NCBI GenBank assembly: GCA_024516035.1
Contig: CM044956.1
Span: 53,767,207 to 53,831,206 of the forward strand
Origin: Bactericera cockerelli
Taxonomy: Eukaryota > Arthropoda > Insecta > Hemiptera > Triozidae
Length of the DNA stretch: 64,000 bases
Direction of reading: 5' to 3'
In this document: positions 53,346 through 63,605 of the stretch, piece after piece
Position numbering within the stretch: the first letter of the stretch is position 1
Layout: each line of letters opens with the position of its first letter
Program-made: the position numbers and the translations under genes
The notes under the pieces: generated by a model
What the model was told of the DNA's origin: nothing
What the model saw: the letters and a program-made list of their open reading frames with translations, nothing else
Database searches by the model: none

Positions 53346-54227
53346 ATTTTGTAAGCACAACCGCTTCAGAGACCTTTTCAGATAGGAAACAAAGGCGAAG
53401 GCCGGTAGCATTTTACATGACATTATCAGTTTTAAACTTCTATAGTTTATTTCTAGGAAAGATGATAGTTTAACAGGAACCTTCTGTTAAAATGTATTTA
53501 TTGTTTAAAGGCAATAAATATCTGGACTCTAAGTGAGTAGATTTATTTTTAATTAAATTTGTAAAAAAACTTAATCATTCGCAGATTGCTGCATCTCTGT
53601 AATCAATTAAAGGCGAGTTGTGATTTTTATTTATGCAAGAATGTGTTACCTATTCCAAGCGGAATCATCTACTAATTTGGAGTAACAAAAATTGGGGTTC
53701 TAAATAACGAACAAATAAATCTACTTTTACTTTCAATAAAACTGACATTAAAAAAATAGAATTAGAGTATATTCAATATTTTTTCCTCCAGATTATGTTA
53801 TTTAACCTCCATCTCTCACGACACTCGACTGTAGATTCGTAAGCACAACCAACTGGACCCATGCTGTCTCGAGAGAAAAAAAGAGACATCAAAAAGTGAG
53901 ATTAAATAGGATTCAAAGACCGAAATGGAAGTAAGTCTTATTAAAAATTCTCCATGAATGTCAGAACAATTTCAAATTAGATGAGAAAAGAATGTGTACT
54001 CCTGGAAATTCAACGAGGAGAAATTGTATTTTATTACACAAGTTCTATTCCAAAAAAGTTAATCTGGAATTTATTGAAAAATATATCATGGGAATAAATA
54101 TTATTGTTTTCCGCTCCATTGAGTTTTGTTCATTGTGGACTAACCCCTCAGGTATTTCCTCCAGTTCTTTTTTACCAGGTGAATTGTGCATATGACCCAC
54201 GTGACCGGTAGGTATTACAGGTGAGTA
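53346..54227. other. Non-coding stretch, nothing recognised
   Basis: AT-rich with no domain-bearing frame, RNA gene or repeat match. Confidence 0.4.
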
Positions 54228-54410
54228 ATAATAATATTGCCTTATTTATACTGCTCGATTTAGACTTTAAGATACCATTATTCAGGCAGTAACCCAAGAC
54301 ATATTTATGTGGTAAAATCCCAAAGAGAGATAACATGTCATGCTGGTTTTGAACCCCGACTCTGGTATTACCAGATCCACCGCCTTTCCACTGAGCTACC
54401 GGGACATGTT
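54228..54410 (-). repeat. tRNA-derived SINE, family S4
   Basis: In reverse complement: GTAGCTCAGTGGAAAGGCGG head (box A), a decayed box B (GGGGTTCAAAACC), the ATGACATGTTATCTC block, GGGTTACTGCCTGAATAATG and a tail ending in ATTATTAT. It matches copies at 55606 and 59519. Confidence 0.7.
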
Positions 54411-54899
54411 GATAGGACTCCAGGTAACTTCCAAGAGTATCATTTTCTGAAATTTATAATTTATATGGTTTATTCTTGACTCTTGATGGTTTGGTGAAAC
54501 CATGAACCCTTTTACAACAGACAGTAAGCGACCATAACATAGATGTGAAGTTTTGTGGTAAATCTCAGTATAGTGAAACATGTTTGTTTGGTAAAGTTTT
54601 AAACAAAGCACTATGCAGACCTGCGACCATTCAAACTGATGTCATGGACATAAGATTTACTGGCGTTTGACTGCAGCAATTTTCCGCCTCTCTGGACATC
54701 ACGTACTAGTGTCTGAGCTCAGTAACTTGATGAAGACTCAGACCAAGTTCTGGAAATGGGTAGTAGAAATAGCTACATGTTCATCTGACCAGCTGTATGT
54801 GTTAGTTTTCGCGTGAAAACTGAAAAAGTCTTCTTGACAATTCCTACTGCACTCATCCGTAAATAGATCTATGTGAACTCGCTGATACATTCATTTTAT

Positions 54900-55110
54900 T
54901 TGGTTTTAACATCCTGATTGGCCAAAGCCAGGACGAGGGTTTAACCCTCTATTCACTGGGAATCGTACGAGCTACCCATAATAACCTCACCAAGCCTGGG
55001 TGGGGTCAGAAATGCCAGCCTCAAGTGTTCGGAGGGTAAAGAATTTTCAGTTGGAAAATTCTGCTCCTACCGGGAATTGAACTCATGATCTCTCAAATAT
55101 GGGCAGTACA
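54900..55110 (-). repeat. tRNA-derived SINE, family S3
   Basis: The reverse complement has CAGGCTTGGTGAGGTTATTA, GATTCCCAGTGAATAGAGG and GGATGTTAAAACCAAA, plus the CAGAATTTTCCAACTGAAAA stretch. The head side is at about 55070-55110 (GAGTTCAATTCCCGG box B). Confidence 0.7.
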
Positions 55111-55320
55111 ACTTGCAGGCTGGCTTATATTAGTATGCTGGAAATAATAATAATCTCCAAAATTGTGAGAAGTAAATTAAAATGTGAAACACTCTAAAAC
55201 ATGTTTTTTATAGGGAATAAAAGAAATAAATTAAAGCAAAAAGCTAACTTACTTTAATTTACAAACCTGTCGACACCTCACAAACTGTCAAACTGTATTA
55301 TGTTATTTGGAAAATTATCA

Positions 55321-55560
55321 TTATTATTTTTTTCTACTTGGCGCTTTAACCCTGTCAGTAGACATATCGTTCGCGCCGATTCTTCTGATGTACTATACTA
55401 GCGTGTACAATTGTACATGTACAGTTTGATGGTCTTCAGGTAACGTTGTAGGGAATCGGCGCTCTCGACAGAGTATGCCAAGCTGGAGGGACAGGTAGGG
55501 AAGATCTTATTTGTGCATGAAGATGACAAGTGAGAATGTGTTTTACAGAGAGTGATAAAT
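55321..55560 (-). mobile_element. I-like retrotransposon remnant, third family (C), 3' end only
   Basis: The minus-strand frame reads CPSSLAYSVESADSLQRYLKTIKLYMYN before a stop at about 55398. It aligns with the C-terminus of families A and B (CPRH..., then LFEYLKKINMYHLI or LFEYLDRLKLLHLI). The following 3' region GCGCGAACGATATG and GGGTTAAAGCGCC resembles family B's 3' end, ending in an A-rich (ATT-rich on plus) tail. It is diverged and heavily 5'-truncated. Confidence 0.65.
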
Positions 55561-55605
55561 AATAAATGAAGTTTTTTGTTACAGTAGATTATACGGAGAA
55601 CTTTT

Positions 55606-55800
55606 GTCCAATAGCTCAGTGGTAAAGGCGGCACTCTGTGATCCAGAGATTCCAAGGTCGCGGGTTTGAAACCCACGCCAGGACAATACAAGTTATCCTC
55701 CTAATTTGTGATTTTTAGCACATAGTAATACGTCTTGGGCTAGAATAATGGGACTTAATAGTCCTAATCGGCAGTATAAATAAGGGATATTATTATTATT
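55606..55800 (+). repeat. tRNA-derived SINE, family S4, best-preserved copy
   Basis: The head reads ATAGCTCAGTGGTAAAGGCG (good box A) and GCGGGTTTGAAACCC (good box B), with TTGTCC and GGACAA able to pair like an acceptor stem. The body is ACAAGTTATCCTCCTAATTT, then GGGACTTAATAGTCCTAATC and GGCAGTATAAATAAGG, with an ATTATTATT tail. The cloverleaf is imperfect and the SINE body follows directly, so it is not a functional tRNA gene. Confidence 0.75.
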
Positions 55801-56352
55801 CATCATCAAGCTCGCCGGGAGACGAGAGCTTGTCAAGAAGCACTCGGCACCGGCTATATTAACACGAAACATGGTCTATAAATATTTCATTTTATTTTTG
55901 AAAGATGTATCTATAAAGGTTAATAATTATGTAATTTGTATTAATGGTATGTAGTTTCAATCTTTTATTCACATCCAGATTTTCCTGAATTAAACATAGA
56001 AAATAATAGTCCGATGTTAATTAAGAGAAAAACTTCAAAGTATTCGCGAACACAACAATGAATTTATTTTTCATCCCTGGGGACTTTACCATGTACTCGT
56101 ACATAGCTGGATTATATGTATTTATTTATAATCCAATGTATGTATTTGCGAATGGCCAGTAGTGGTTTGAAAAATTTCTGAAGCAAAAAATATATACATA
56201 AATGTTATACATATTTAATTCCTTGTTTGGTCATTGCAATGTCATGTCATTGAATTCAATTCTCAATGTTGCTTCAGCCAGGGTCGATGGAAGCGCAAAG
56301 AATAGCTCAGTGGTTTTTTTATGATTAATTGATACAATATTAAAAAATAAGT
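55801..56352. other. Non-coding stretch with a dispersed GC-rich repeat
   Basis: 55808-55872 is an inverted relative of 7740-7812 (ATCAAGCTCGCCGGGAG through ATATTAACACGAAACA). The remainder is AT-rich with no recognised gene. Confidence 0.5.
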
Positions 56353-56407
56353 TACATTTTATAAGTTAGCTCAGTGCTTAAACCACTGAGCTAACTTCTA
56401 AAATGTA
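56353..56407. repeat. 24-bp-arm hairpin containing a tRNA box-A-like segment
   Basis: TACATTTTATAAGTTAGCTC continues to AGTG and pairs with CACTGAGCTAACTTCTAAAA with one mismatch; the loop is CTTAAAC. GTTAGCTCAGTG looks like a tRNA D-arm, and a second AGCTCAGTGGTTT lies at about 56306-56318. This may derive from inverted SINE heads. Confidence 0.65.
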
Positions 56408-56772
56408 TAATAAGTGTTGAAAATATGTGCAAAATAAACGTTGCAGTTTCAGGTTTGAACAGTAGTAGTTCTGCTTCTGGAAAGCGGATGCAGGAGATAA
56501 TATTATATTTAATGAGGAAGATGAATCAATTATGAGAAGAAATAAATCTCCAAATATTTTTTTTTTTTTTACAGGAAGCTTATCAGTGGATTATAAAGTG
56601 ACACAATGTGACACATACCTAATTGAAAAATGTTGAATTATAATAAATATATGAGTGTATCTTGAACACGAACAGTTAAGTTATTCGTGAGAAAGATTTT
56701 ATTTATTTCTTTCAGCACGAAAATGTATATTTACATACTTACCAAGTACCTACCGCTACCACTACCCATCCC

Positions 56773-57020
56773 CATGCATTTTTCTACAAGTAGAGAAAAA
56801 ACGCGCTAGTCTGACAATCCAGGTTGCGCAGGGATCCGTTGGTTCGAATCCCACCCAGTGCATGAATTTTTCCTCATTAATTTGAGTTTGTAACCACATA
56901 ATAATAAGACTCTGAGGGTTAAGTGGTAGAAAATGTTTTGAGCATTAACCTCGCCTGGTGGTTATTATTATTATTACTATATATACCTACCCCATCCATT
57001 TTTTCTATAAGTAGAAAATA
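56773..57020 (+). repeat. SINE family S5 with imperfect target duplications
   Basis: 56800-56985 has a box B GGTTCGAATCCC, then TAATAATAAGACTCTGAGGG, GAGCATTAACCTCGCCTGGT and an ATTATTATT tail. The flanking repeat CATTTTTCTACAAGTAGAGA (near 56778) recurs as CATTTTTTCTATAAGTAGAA (near 56997), consistent with a decayed target duplication of about 20 bp. Confidence 0.65.
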
Positions 57021-57837
57021 TGATATACGAAGTGGTATGCAGGTGCAAGGAGAAGAAGATCCCCTGTTCCGCTTAAAACTATCAGTTTCAAGTGCATAAT
57101 TTCAACAAACTACACACACACCATATACTACAACTACACATACACCATTCACCATACACTACACACTGGACACGGAAGGAGCCCAGAACAATGGTTCAAA
57201 GGGTTCACCCATATCAATCCTTCCACCACCATGACATCACACATGGACTGGGAAAGAAAAGTAAGTATGAGGACGAATTTGACCACTGCCGCCTACAAGT
57301 TACAAGTAGGTTTGATGTGAGGGACACCCAACCGTATGAGCAGTATCAATGATGAAAATTTCAGGACATAAAAAGTTTACCGAAATGCCATAAATTGTAA
57401 AGTTGGTAGGTTAGGTACATAATACATACATGGGTATGAAAAAAAATTAAAACGTTTTTTAGAGAGAGAGCGATAAAAAAAATCCCCGAGCAAATTAATT
57501 TAAGCTAAAATAAAGAGATAAATTATAAATTCAGGTGAAACTAAGGCGAAGGACACGGAGAAGCGGGGGGGGGGGGGGGGAGGTAAATCTGTCGTAAATG
57601 GTGTGTAAAATTTTACAGCAAAATGCAAAGCGTAAAGTCCAACTAAAAGGCGGCAAAATTATAAATAGAAAGCAGACGGGAAACATAGTTTGTTGTTCGC
57701 CGTAAAAAAATATGCTCCCATTAACCCATTGTTAAAAGGCTATTAAAAATTACAATAGAAAAATTAATATTGAATAACTTTTTTGTACGGTTTGATTAAG
57801 ACAAAAGATTATTGTTTTTTCACCGATCGGATCCGAT
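57021..57837. other. Non-coding stretch with simple sequence
   Basis: CA/AC-rich low-complexity at 57100-57175 and a G-run of about 14 at 57567-57580. The 86-residue frame at 57092-57352 is His/Thr-rich because of the simple sequence. No gene supported. Confidence 0.45.
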
Positions 57838-57940
57838 CAGTTGAGTAGCTGTGGATACTCCCAGCGAATGGAGAGAAAACTCCCGTCGCGTCGTGATATG
57901 ACCATGCAGTTGAAAGAGACGTCAAAGTGTTTCAAATGTT
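57838..57940 (+). repeat. SINE family S3 fragment, tail part
   Basis: GAGTAGCTGTGGATACTCCC, CAGCGAATGGAGAGAAAAC and GTCGTGATATGACCATGCAG match the S3 tail variants at 18935 (minus) and 20165 (plus). Confidence 0.55.
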
Positions 57941-59227
57941 GTGAACGGTCCCTTTCGATCACTCTTTAGTGTATACATACTTGCTATCACTATATTGACA
58001 ATGTGTTGAAATTCTTTGTTTACATCAATTTTATCGCTTGTTAAAATGTCAGAAGGAAATGGCACGAGGAAGGGTAAGGAGTGTAGTGGGTGATAGGTAG
58101 GTTGAATGGGGAAACGAGGACACCTTCATTTTATTTTTAAACAGACTTGATGCTCGACTCCATAAAAAGTGTCAAGTTTTGAACTTTCCTATGAGATTTG
58201 GATGACGCTAGCAAAAAATAACCTCACACAATGTGCTGCTGCTTACATTTGCATGTTATTGTTGAATTTGCAAACTGCTTTAAAAGTTCTGCCAATCTTT
58301 TGTGTCGATGTAATACAAATATAATGTAACCTAAAAACTATTTAATTTTGGACACTCGATTCTTTTTAAATATATTACATTATATTCATATACATTTAGC
58401 TGTGAATCGGACTCGGAGCTAGACTAACAGCTCTTATTTGACTCTGAGATATCTTTTCTTTGCAACAAATATTGTCTCCCGACCTCGATTTGCATAGCCC
58501 TGATCTTTACCTTGCAGTTTCTCCCATTTATATTCAGATGCACTATATTGCACAGAAAGTGAAAGAGAATGGGGGAGAGAGAGAAGAGAGAGTTCAAACA
58601 ATCTAATGAAACTTGAATCTCAAATTTGACCTCTAGGTGTGTATCATAACTTGGAGAGGTTGTAAAACAGAAGAAAGAGCGGCTGCTTCACTCCCATCTA
58701 ACCTCCCCCACCCGCCACGTCTGAACCTCCTTGATTTCTCATAAATAAATTTCGAAGTAGCTCATCCAAAAGACTGGAAAGCTGCAGAGTTTGATGCTTC
58801 TGAATATTCACAACATTCGCTTTCGGTTCACAGATCACGGACTTCCCTGCTAACTTTGGGAATAGCTGCGAGGAATTTCCAAAGTTGTTTATCTTTTTTT
58901 TTATATCTCTTTTTTGAAATTCTAATTTATTAAATTCGTCTTTTATCAGAAGGTACATTGCCTTCTAGGTCATCGAGCAGATACGAAATGAAACATTAAC
59001 ATCTGACTTTTGATGTATCAAAAATTGATGGATAATAAATAATTATTATGATGTAGACTTTCCCAAGGATTAATTATTTTGGCCTGACTCGCTTGGTATA
59101 TGTAAATATTTATACAATTATAGGCAATCCTAAATTTTACTATAGAATAAATTTAGGTGAACAACCAATCGATCTCCGTAACAGATAAAATTAAAAGAGA
59201 GATAAAGGGCTAATCATTTTTTTTTCT
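57941..59227. other. Non-coding stretch, no gene recognised
   Basis: AT-rich. An 86-residue minus-strand frame (58698-58958) has no identifiable domain. No repeat family assigned. Confidence 0.4.
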
Positions 59228-59355
59228 ACTCGACCTCAGTTGCTTGATAGGCGGCGGATTTGTTGGTTTGAGTCTCAATTTTGGTAAAGTTTAGCGGAGT
59301 GACTTTGAGTATTTGTAACAACAGGGAAGTGTTCAACACAAATATGATAACTATT
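59228..59355 (+). repeat. tRNA-derived SINE, family S2, diverged
   Basis: CGACCTCAGTTGCTTGATAG, a weak box B (GGTTTGAGTCTC), then GTTTAGCGGAGTGACTTTGA and AACACAAATATGATAACT. Same order as 1519. Confidence 0.6.
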
Positions 59356-59471
59356 TTTTTATGAACATTTAATTTATTATGGGCTTAAATGAGCAGATCT
59401 TTTATCCTTATCCTACGAGTATTTTTTACATAATATGATCTAATATAGAATCAGTCGAAGGGATGAATTAT

Positions 59472-59775
59472 AAAACAGGATTAAAGTTAAGCTAGACTGT
59501 CCCTCAACTCAGGCTATAATAATAATATCGACCTATTATACTGCCCCATTAAGACTCTAAGTCCCATTATTCAGCAGTAAGCCCAAGACATATTATTATA
59601 TGTGGTAAAAATCCCAAATGGGAGGATAACTTGTCATGTCCCGGCTGGGTTTCGAACCCACGACCTCTGGAATCTTTGGATTCACAGAGTGCCGCCTTTA
59701 CCACTGAGCTATAGTGCGTTTGATGGGTTGAAACTCCGACTTGAGGGCGTGTCTGGCTTTTTCCTGTTTCAAAGA
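59472..59775. repeat. MITE M1 split by a SINE S4 insertion
   Basis: Outer MITE pieces: 59472-59518 (AAAACAGGATTAAAGTTAAG through CTCAACTCAGGCTATA) and 59708-59775 (TATAGTGCGTTTGATGGG through TTTTCCTGTTTC). The break falls within AGGCTATAGTGCG, which is continuous in the copy at 52505. GCTATA is present on both sides (59513-59518 and 59708-59713). Confidence 0.8.
59519..59710 (-). repeat. tRNA-derived SINE, family S4, inserted in MITE M1
   Basis: In reverse complement the head is AGCTCAGTGGTAAAGGCGG with box B GGGTTCGAAACCC, then GACATGACAAGTTATCCTCC and the S4 body, ending in an ATTATTAT tail. Well preserved and younger than the MITE it interrupts. Confidence 0.8.
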
Positions 59776-60480
59776 TTCAGGGACCAGGAGGCAATGGGGT
59801 GACTGCCGTCGATCAACAGCCAGGAGAGGTTGCCGCCGCGTGGTTCCTACTGGCTGTTCTCTGGCGTCCAGCCCTGGAGGACAGAATATGTAGATCCGTT
59901 CCTGGCTCCCTGCTAAGAAGAAATTTGTCTATACATATTTACTAATAATACCACACACTATATTAGTGCATCGACGTAACATTACTAAAGTTTACTGTAT
60001 AAATCACATGCACATTTTCTATATCTACTTTATAATCCAATTGAAAACTTTGAACATCCTCGCGACTGGGAATAAACCTGCTTGGAAAGCTGCGAAGTCT
60101 TTAGGATTTGTTTCACCATCCTATGGATACCAGCATGGAAAAGGTAGAGGTAATGTTATGCAAAGATGCTTGAATGCCGAGGAAAAAAGCGGAAAGCGGT
60201 GGAAAAATTCGAGTGTGGAAATACGCTTTCGAGATCCCTTCAGAACGGAGTAATGATTCTATTTTGTATTCCGCTCGGCTTTCGTTTTCTTGAAAAGTAA
60301 TCTTTAGTTTACTTGTTGAGGATTGCGAAGATGAGATGGCGGTGGCGGTGAGGAATAAATTTACGTGTGTCTTGGTAATATGGGAAGCAGAGGCGGAGGT
60401 GCCCCGTGGTGGGGACAGGGACCAGGGAGACGGCAGACCACTTGAGGAACCAGGGACCAGTAAGAATAAGTTTTTTTTTT
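59776..60480. other. Non-coding stretch, nothing recognised
   Basis: Mixed composition with a G-rich patch at 60335-60460. The frames at 59966-60253 and 60336-60545 show no domain; the second runs into a SINE. Confidence 0.4.
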
Positions 60481-60630
60481 TAAGTTATCATATTTGTGTC
60501 AATCACTTTCGTGATATCACAGCTACTCAAAACTCGCTTCACTAAATCTACGCTGAAACCGGGACTTGAACCACAGACCTCCATGATACAAGTCCGCTGC
60601 CTTATCGATCAAGCTACTGAGGTCGGTTTG
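60481..60630 (-). repeat. tRNA-derived SINE, family S2, well preserved
   Basis: In reverse complement: GACCTCAGTAGCTTGATCGA, TAAGGCAGCGGACTTGTATC, box B GGTTCAAGTCCC, GGTTTCAGCGTAGATTTAGT, GTGATATCACGAAAGTGATT, ending ACACAAATATGATAACTT. This is the best S2 reference in the window. Confidence 0.75.
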
Positions 60631-60827
60631 GAATCAGGAAGAATACACTGTATTAAACGGATTAAACCACGCATAAAGCAGTTTTAAATAAGATTTTCTA
60701 GACTGGAGTGATTGCTTACCTCTTATATGTCACAATGTTCATCAAAACAACGTGTGGATAAATCTCCGTATTTTATTTCAATTTTTTTTTTATTAATTAA
60801 TTAAATTTGATAGCCACGAACTTCCAA

Positions 60828-60985
60828 CTTCAGTAGTTTGAACAATAAGGCGGTGTTGCAACTTGGAGATTGGTAGTTTAGGTTCCAAGTTATGAATTTT
60901 TTTTAGTAAAGCCCGTTTGAGTAATTTGTGATATCACATATTATCATGATTGTGATTGACAGAAATATGCTAACTTTTTAACTTT
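60828..60985 (+). repeat. tRNA-derived SINE, family S2, diverged
   Basis: CTTCAGTAGTTTGAACAATA, decayed box B (GGTAGTTTAGGTTCC), then GTTTGAGTAATTTGTGATAT and GATTGACAGAAATATGCTAAC. It lies inverted relative to 60481, about 200 bp away. Confidence 0.6.
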
Positions 60986-62109
60986 ATAATCTCTTCTTCT
61001 TCTTTCACTTTGCCTTTTCCCAAACCTACTTGGGGTCGGCATTTAACTTTATAATCACAACCTTACAATTATCATTCTGATTCCACCCATAATTTACACA
61101 TGTTCATAGGATAAAATTATGAAGGCTCATATTGAAGACAAGCATTGCATGTTTCATTAATAAGCTCCATAATCTTAATGCAGAACAGTTCGCTCAAATT
61201 GCTTCAAATTATGAAGGTCTTAACTGTACCTGCTATTCGGCACTGGCGTTATCAGATTTCCGATCATTGTTTACAAAAGTTTGAACTTTCTGATGTTTTG
61301 TCTGCTGATTTCAATAAGCGTGCGGATTTCTATCCTTTTCACTCTCTCATGTAGAATATTTTTATAAATAACTACAGGATTCTTCTCGCTCTTTTCTAGA
61401 AGCTAAGTATGTCTTTACTTTTTCTTTGAAAAAAAGAAAGAATATACGCAAAAGCTTTCAAAATTTCCACTTATATATAAATGGGAGATATTACTAAACA
61501 AATTTCGTGCCACGCAAATAGAACACAAACGGTAAAATTCTATACAGAACTCAGCACCTCATCAACATTGTTTGGAAAAGGAGGACAAATGCTCAAAAGC
61601 ACTCCACCACATAAAGTGCAAACAAGCGAAACGCGAAATAGAAAAGTCGAAGAGAATATTCGCGAAACAAAAGATCAATTCAATAGTTAGATAGCAAGAA
61701 ACAATAAAAGTGGCGCGCAATTATTTATAGGAATAATTTAAATAAATACTACATGAAAAAAAAGACAACAAAGGAAGAAGAGTATGAAAAAAACCATAAA
61801 GTAATTACTTTCAGGAGTACCCCACCAAAGATAATAGGGAAAACAGAAATATTTGAGAGAAAAATGGAATAACAACAAAGACATGAAAACTTCTATAGTG
61901 CTATAGAATCTAGCTTGGAAATAAAAGCAACACCGTCAATGCGGTGATGCTGATGGTGTAAATTGAGTCATTTGAACAATAGTCAAATAAATATAAACAA
62001 AGAAAACATATCCCACAATTATAGGTATTATACAGTTCTTAATTATATTACGTATTAAACATATGAAATATTATTGTAATAATCAGAGAGATACAGGTAA
62101 AAATACAAG
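60986..62109. other. Non-coding stretch with a possible RTE-type 3' end
   Basis: 60999-61043 (TTCTTCTTCTTTCACTTTGC, then ACCTACTTGGGGTCGGC) resembles in reverse complement the piece at 46740. The rest is AT-rich with no gene supported. Confidence 0.4.
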
Positions 62110-63380
62110 TTTATTTATTTATTTATTTATTTATACAACAAAATACGGGCGGACCCATTGCTAACTATACAATAATCAGTTCCTAGCTATAAAAAACCTA
62201 TTTAAGTATAAAACTAAAAAATATTCAGGTAATAACTAATTTAATATTAAAACTAAAAATGGTGAAAAAATGGTGAAAAAAATCAATATGTGGTAGGTGA
62301 AGTTGTATGAGGTGGAAGAAAGTTAGTAGTTAAGATCAGGATGTTTAGAAAAGAAATCCTTTATGTCACTGAGAGACACTGTGAAATAGTCCATATGTTC
62401 TGAGTATGAGTTGGCGGACCTTTGAAGTCGTATTAATGGTGAATTTTGAAGGTAGTTAGATCTAACAAAGGGTGGACGAAAAGGAAGAACTTGACGAGTG
62501 CCAGCGTGGCCAGGAACATTAATATTGATGGAAGAAAGTAAATCTGGGGAATTGATTTTACAGTGTAGGATGCCATGGAGTGTGATGATATCATACATTG
62601 CCCTCCGTGTATGTAAAGGCAGAAGATTTAGTGCATTTTCAACGGTTGCATAGGATTCATCAGGAGTTCTCATTTTAATTGCCAAAGTTTTGAGTGCTCT
62701 ATGTTGAATTTGTTCTATTCTTGCGGAGGTATATTTATAGGATGGATTCCATACAGTAGACGAAAATTCAAGTGTACTTCTCACAAGTGAACAATAAAGA
62801 ATTTTAAATGAAAGAACATCCTGGAAGTCTCTAGATGACCGGGTTATAAATCCAAGAACTTTAGACGCCTTGGCGCATATAGCATCAATATGGGAATTAA
62901 AGGAAAGACTGCTATCAAAGAGTACGCCAAGATCCCTTACACATGAGGTCCTAAGAATTGGAGTATTATCAAGGTAGTATGTAAATTCTAAGGGTGTACG
63001 AGAGCGAGTAAAAGAGATGACATTACATTTTAAGGGATTTATTGCTAGAAGATTAGAGTCGAACCAATTTTTAATATCATGAAGAGCATTTTGGAGAATG
63101 TAGTAATCATCTTCTGATTTTATACTACGAAAAAGTTTTATATCGTCACAGAATAAAAGGAACTGAATATCATGTCTAGACAGACAATCAAATACATCGT
63201 TTATGAACAACAGGAAGAGAATAGGACCAAGATGAGAACCCTGAGGGACACCGGAAGACACCGTAAAAGAGTGCGAAATCTCAGAGTCAACTCTAACCAT
63301 TGAGCACCTCTCTGAAAGATAGCTAGAAAACCATAGGAGCATAGAACCGGATATTCCATAAGAAGAGAGTTTGTCTAGAA
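62110..63380 (-). mobile_element. Jockey/CR1-type non-LTR retrotransposon, 5'-truncated
   Basis: The element begins within the RT near 63380 and ends at 62110-62136 in a (TTTA)n tract on plus, an (AAAT)-type tail rather than pure poly(A). The roughly 210-nt 3' untranslated part (62110-62322) is AT-rich. CAAGT is present at both ends, but no convincing target duplication was resolved. It is distinct in sequence from the CR1-like and I-like elements above. Confidence 0.85.
62323..63380 (-). pseudogene. Reverse transcriptase C-terminal half of the Jockey/CR1-type element
   Basis: The open frame reads LLDKLSSYGISGSMLLWFSS (just upstream of the ATG at 63342), then SGVPQGSHLGPILFLLFIND (motif B) and FLLFCDDIKLFR (motif C, Asp-Asp present, Cys replacing the usual Ala). 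The RT thumb and C-terminal region follow (RDLGVLFDSSLSFNSHI, STVWNPSY, RIEQIQHRALK). The endonuclease, fingers and motif A are lost by truncation. The remaining frame is intact to its stop at 62323, so the insertion is fairly young. No RNase H. Confidence 0.88.
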
Positions 63381-63504
63381 GAATTATTCAAGTAATTATC
63401 ACGAGATTAAAATATTTTAATGTTAAAAACCTTTTTTGTTAAATATACATCTATAGAACTTCTTAAAAAATATATTGATTGACACAGAGGTCAGAAATAT
63501 ACAT

Positions 63505-63605
63505 AGAACAGGATTAAATAGATAAGCTAGACTGTTCCATAAGTTAGGAAATTAGGCTATAGTTCGGTGTGATGGGTTGAAATTCTAAATTGAGAGAGGT
63601 GTCCA
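63505..63605. repeat. MITE M1, diverged copy
   Basis: AGAACAGGATTAAATAGATA, AGCTAGACTGTTCC, AGGCTATAGTTCGGTGTGAT and GGGTTGAAATTCTAAATTGA match the M1 order. The right terminal repeat is decayed. Confidence 0.6.

Noticed and set aside
55606..55685. Functional tRNA gene
   Set aside because: A and B boxes are good, but the cloverleaf is imperfect, the sequence recurs as SINE heads elsewhere, and a SINE body follows directly.
57092..57352. His/Thr-rich 86-residue protein
   Set aside because: The first half is CA-type simple sequence and no homology or domain pattern is evident.
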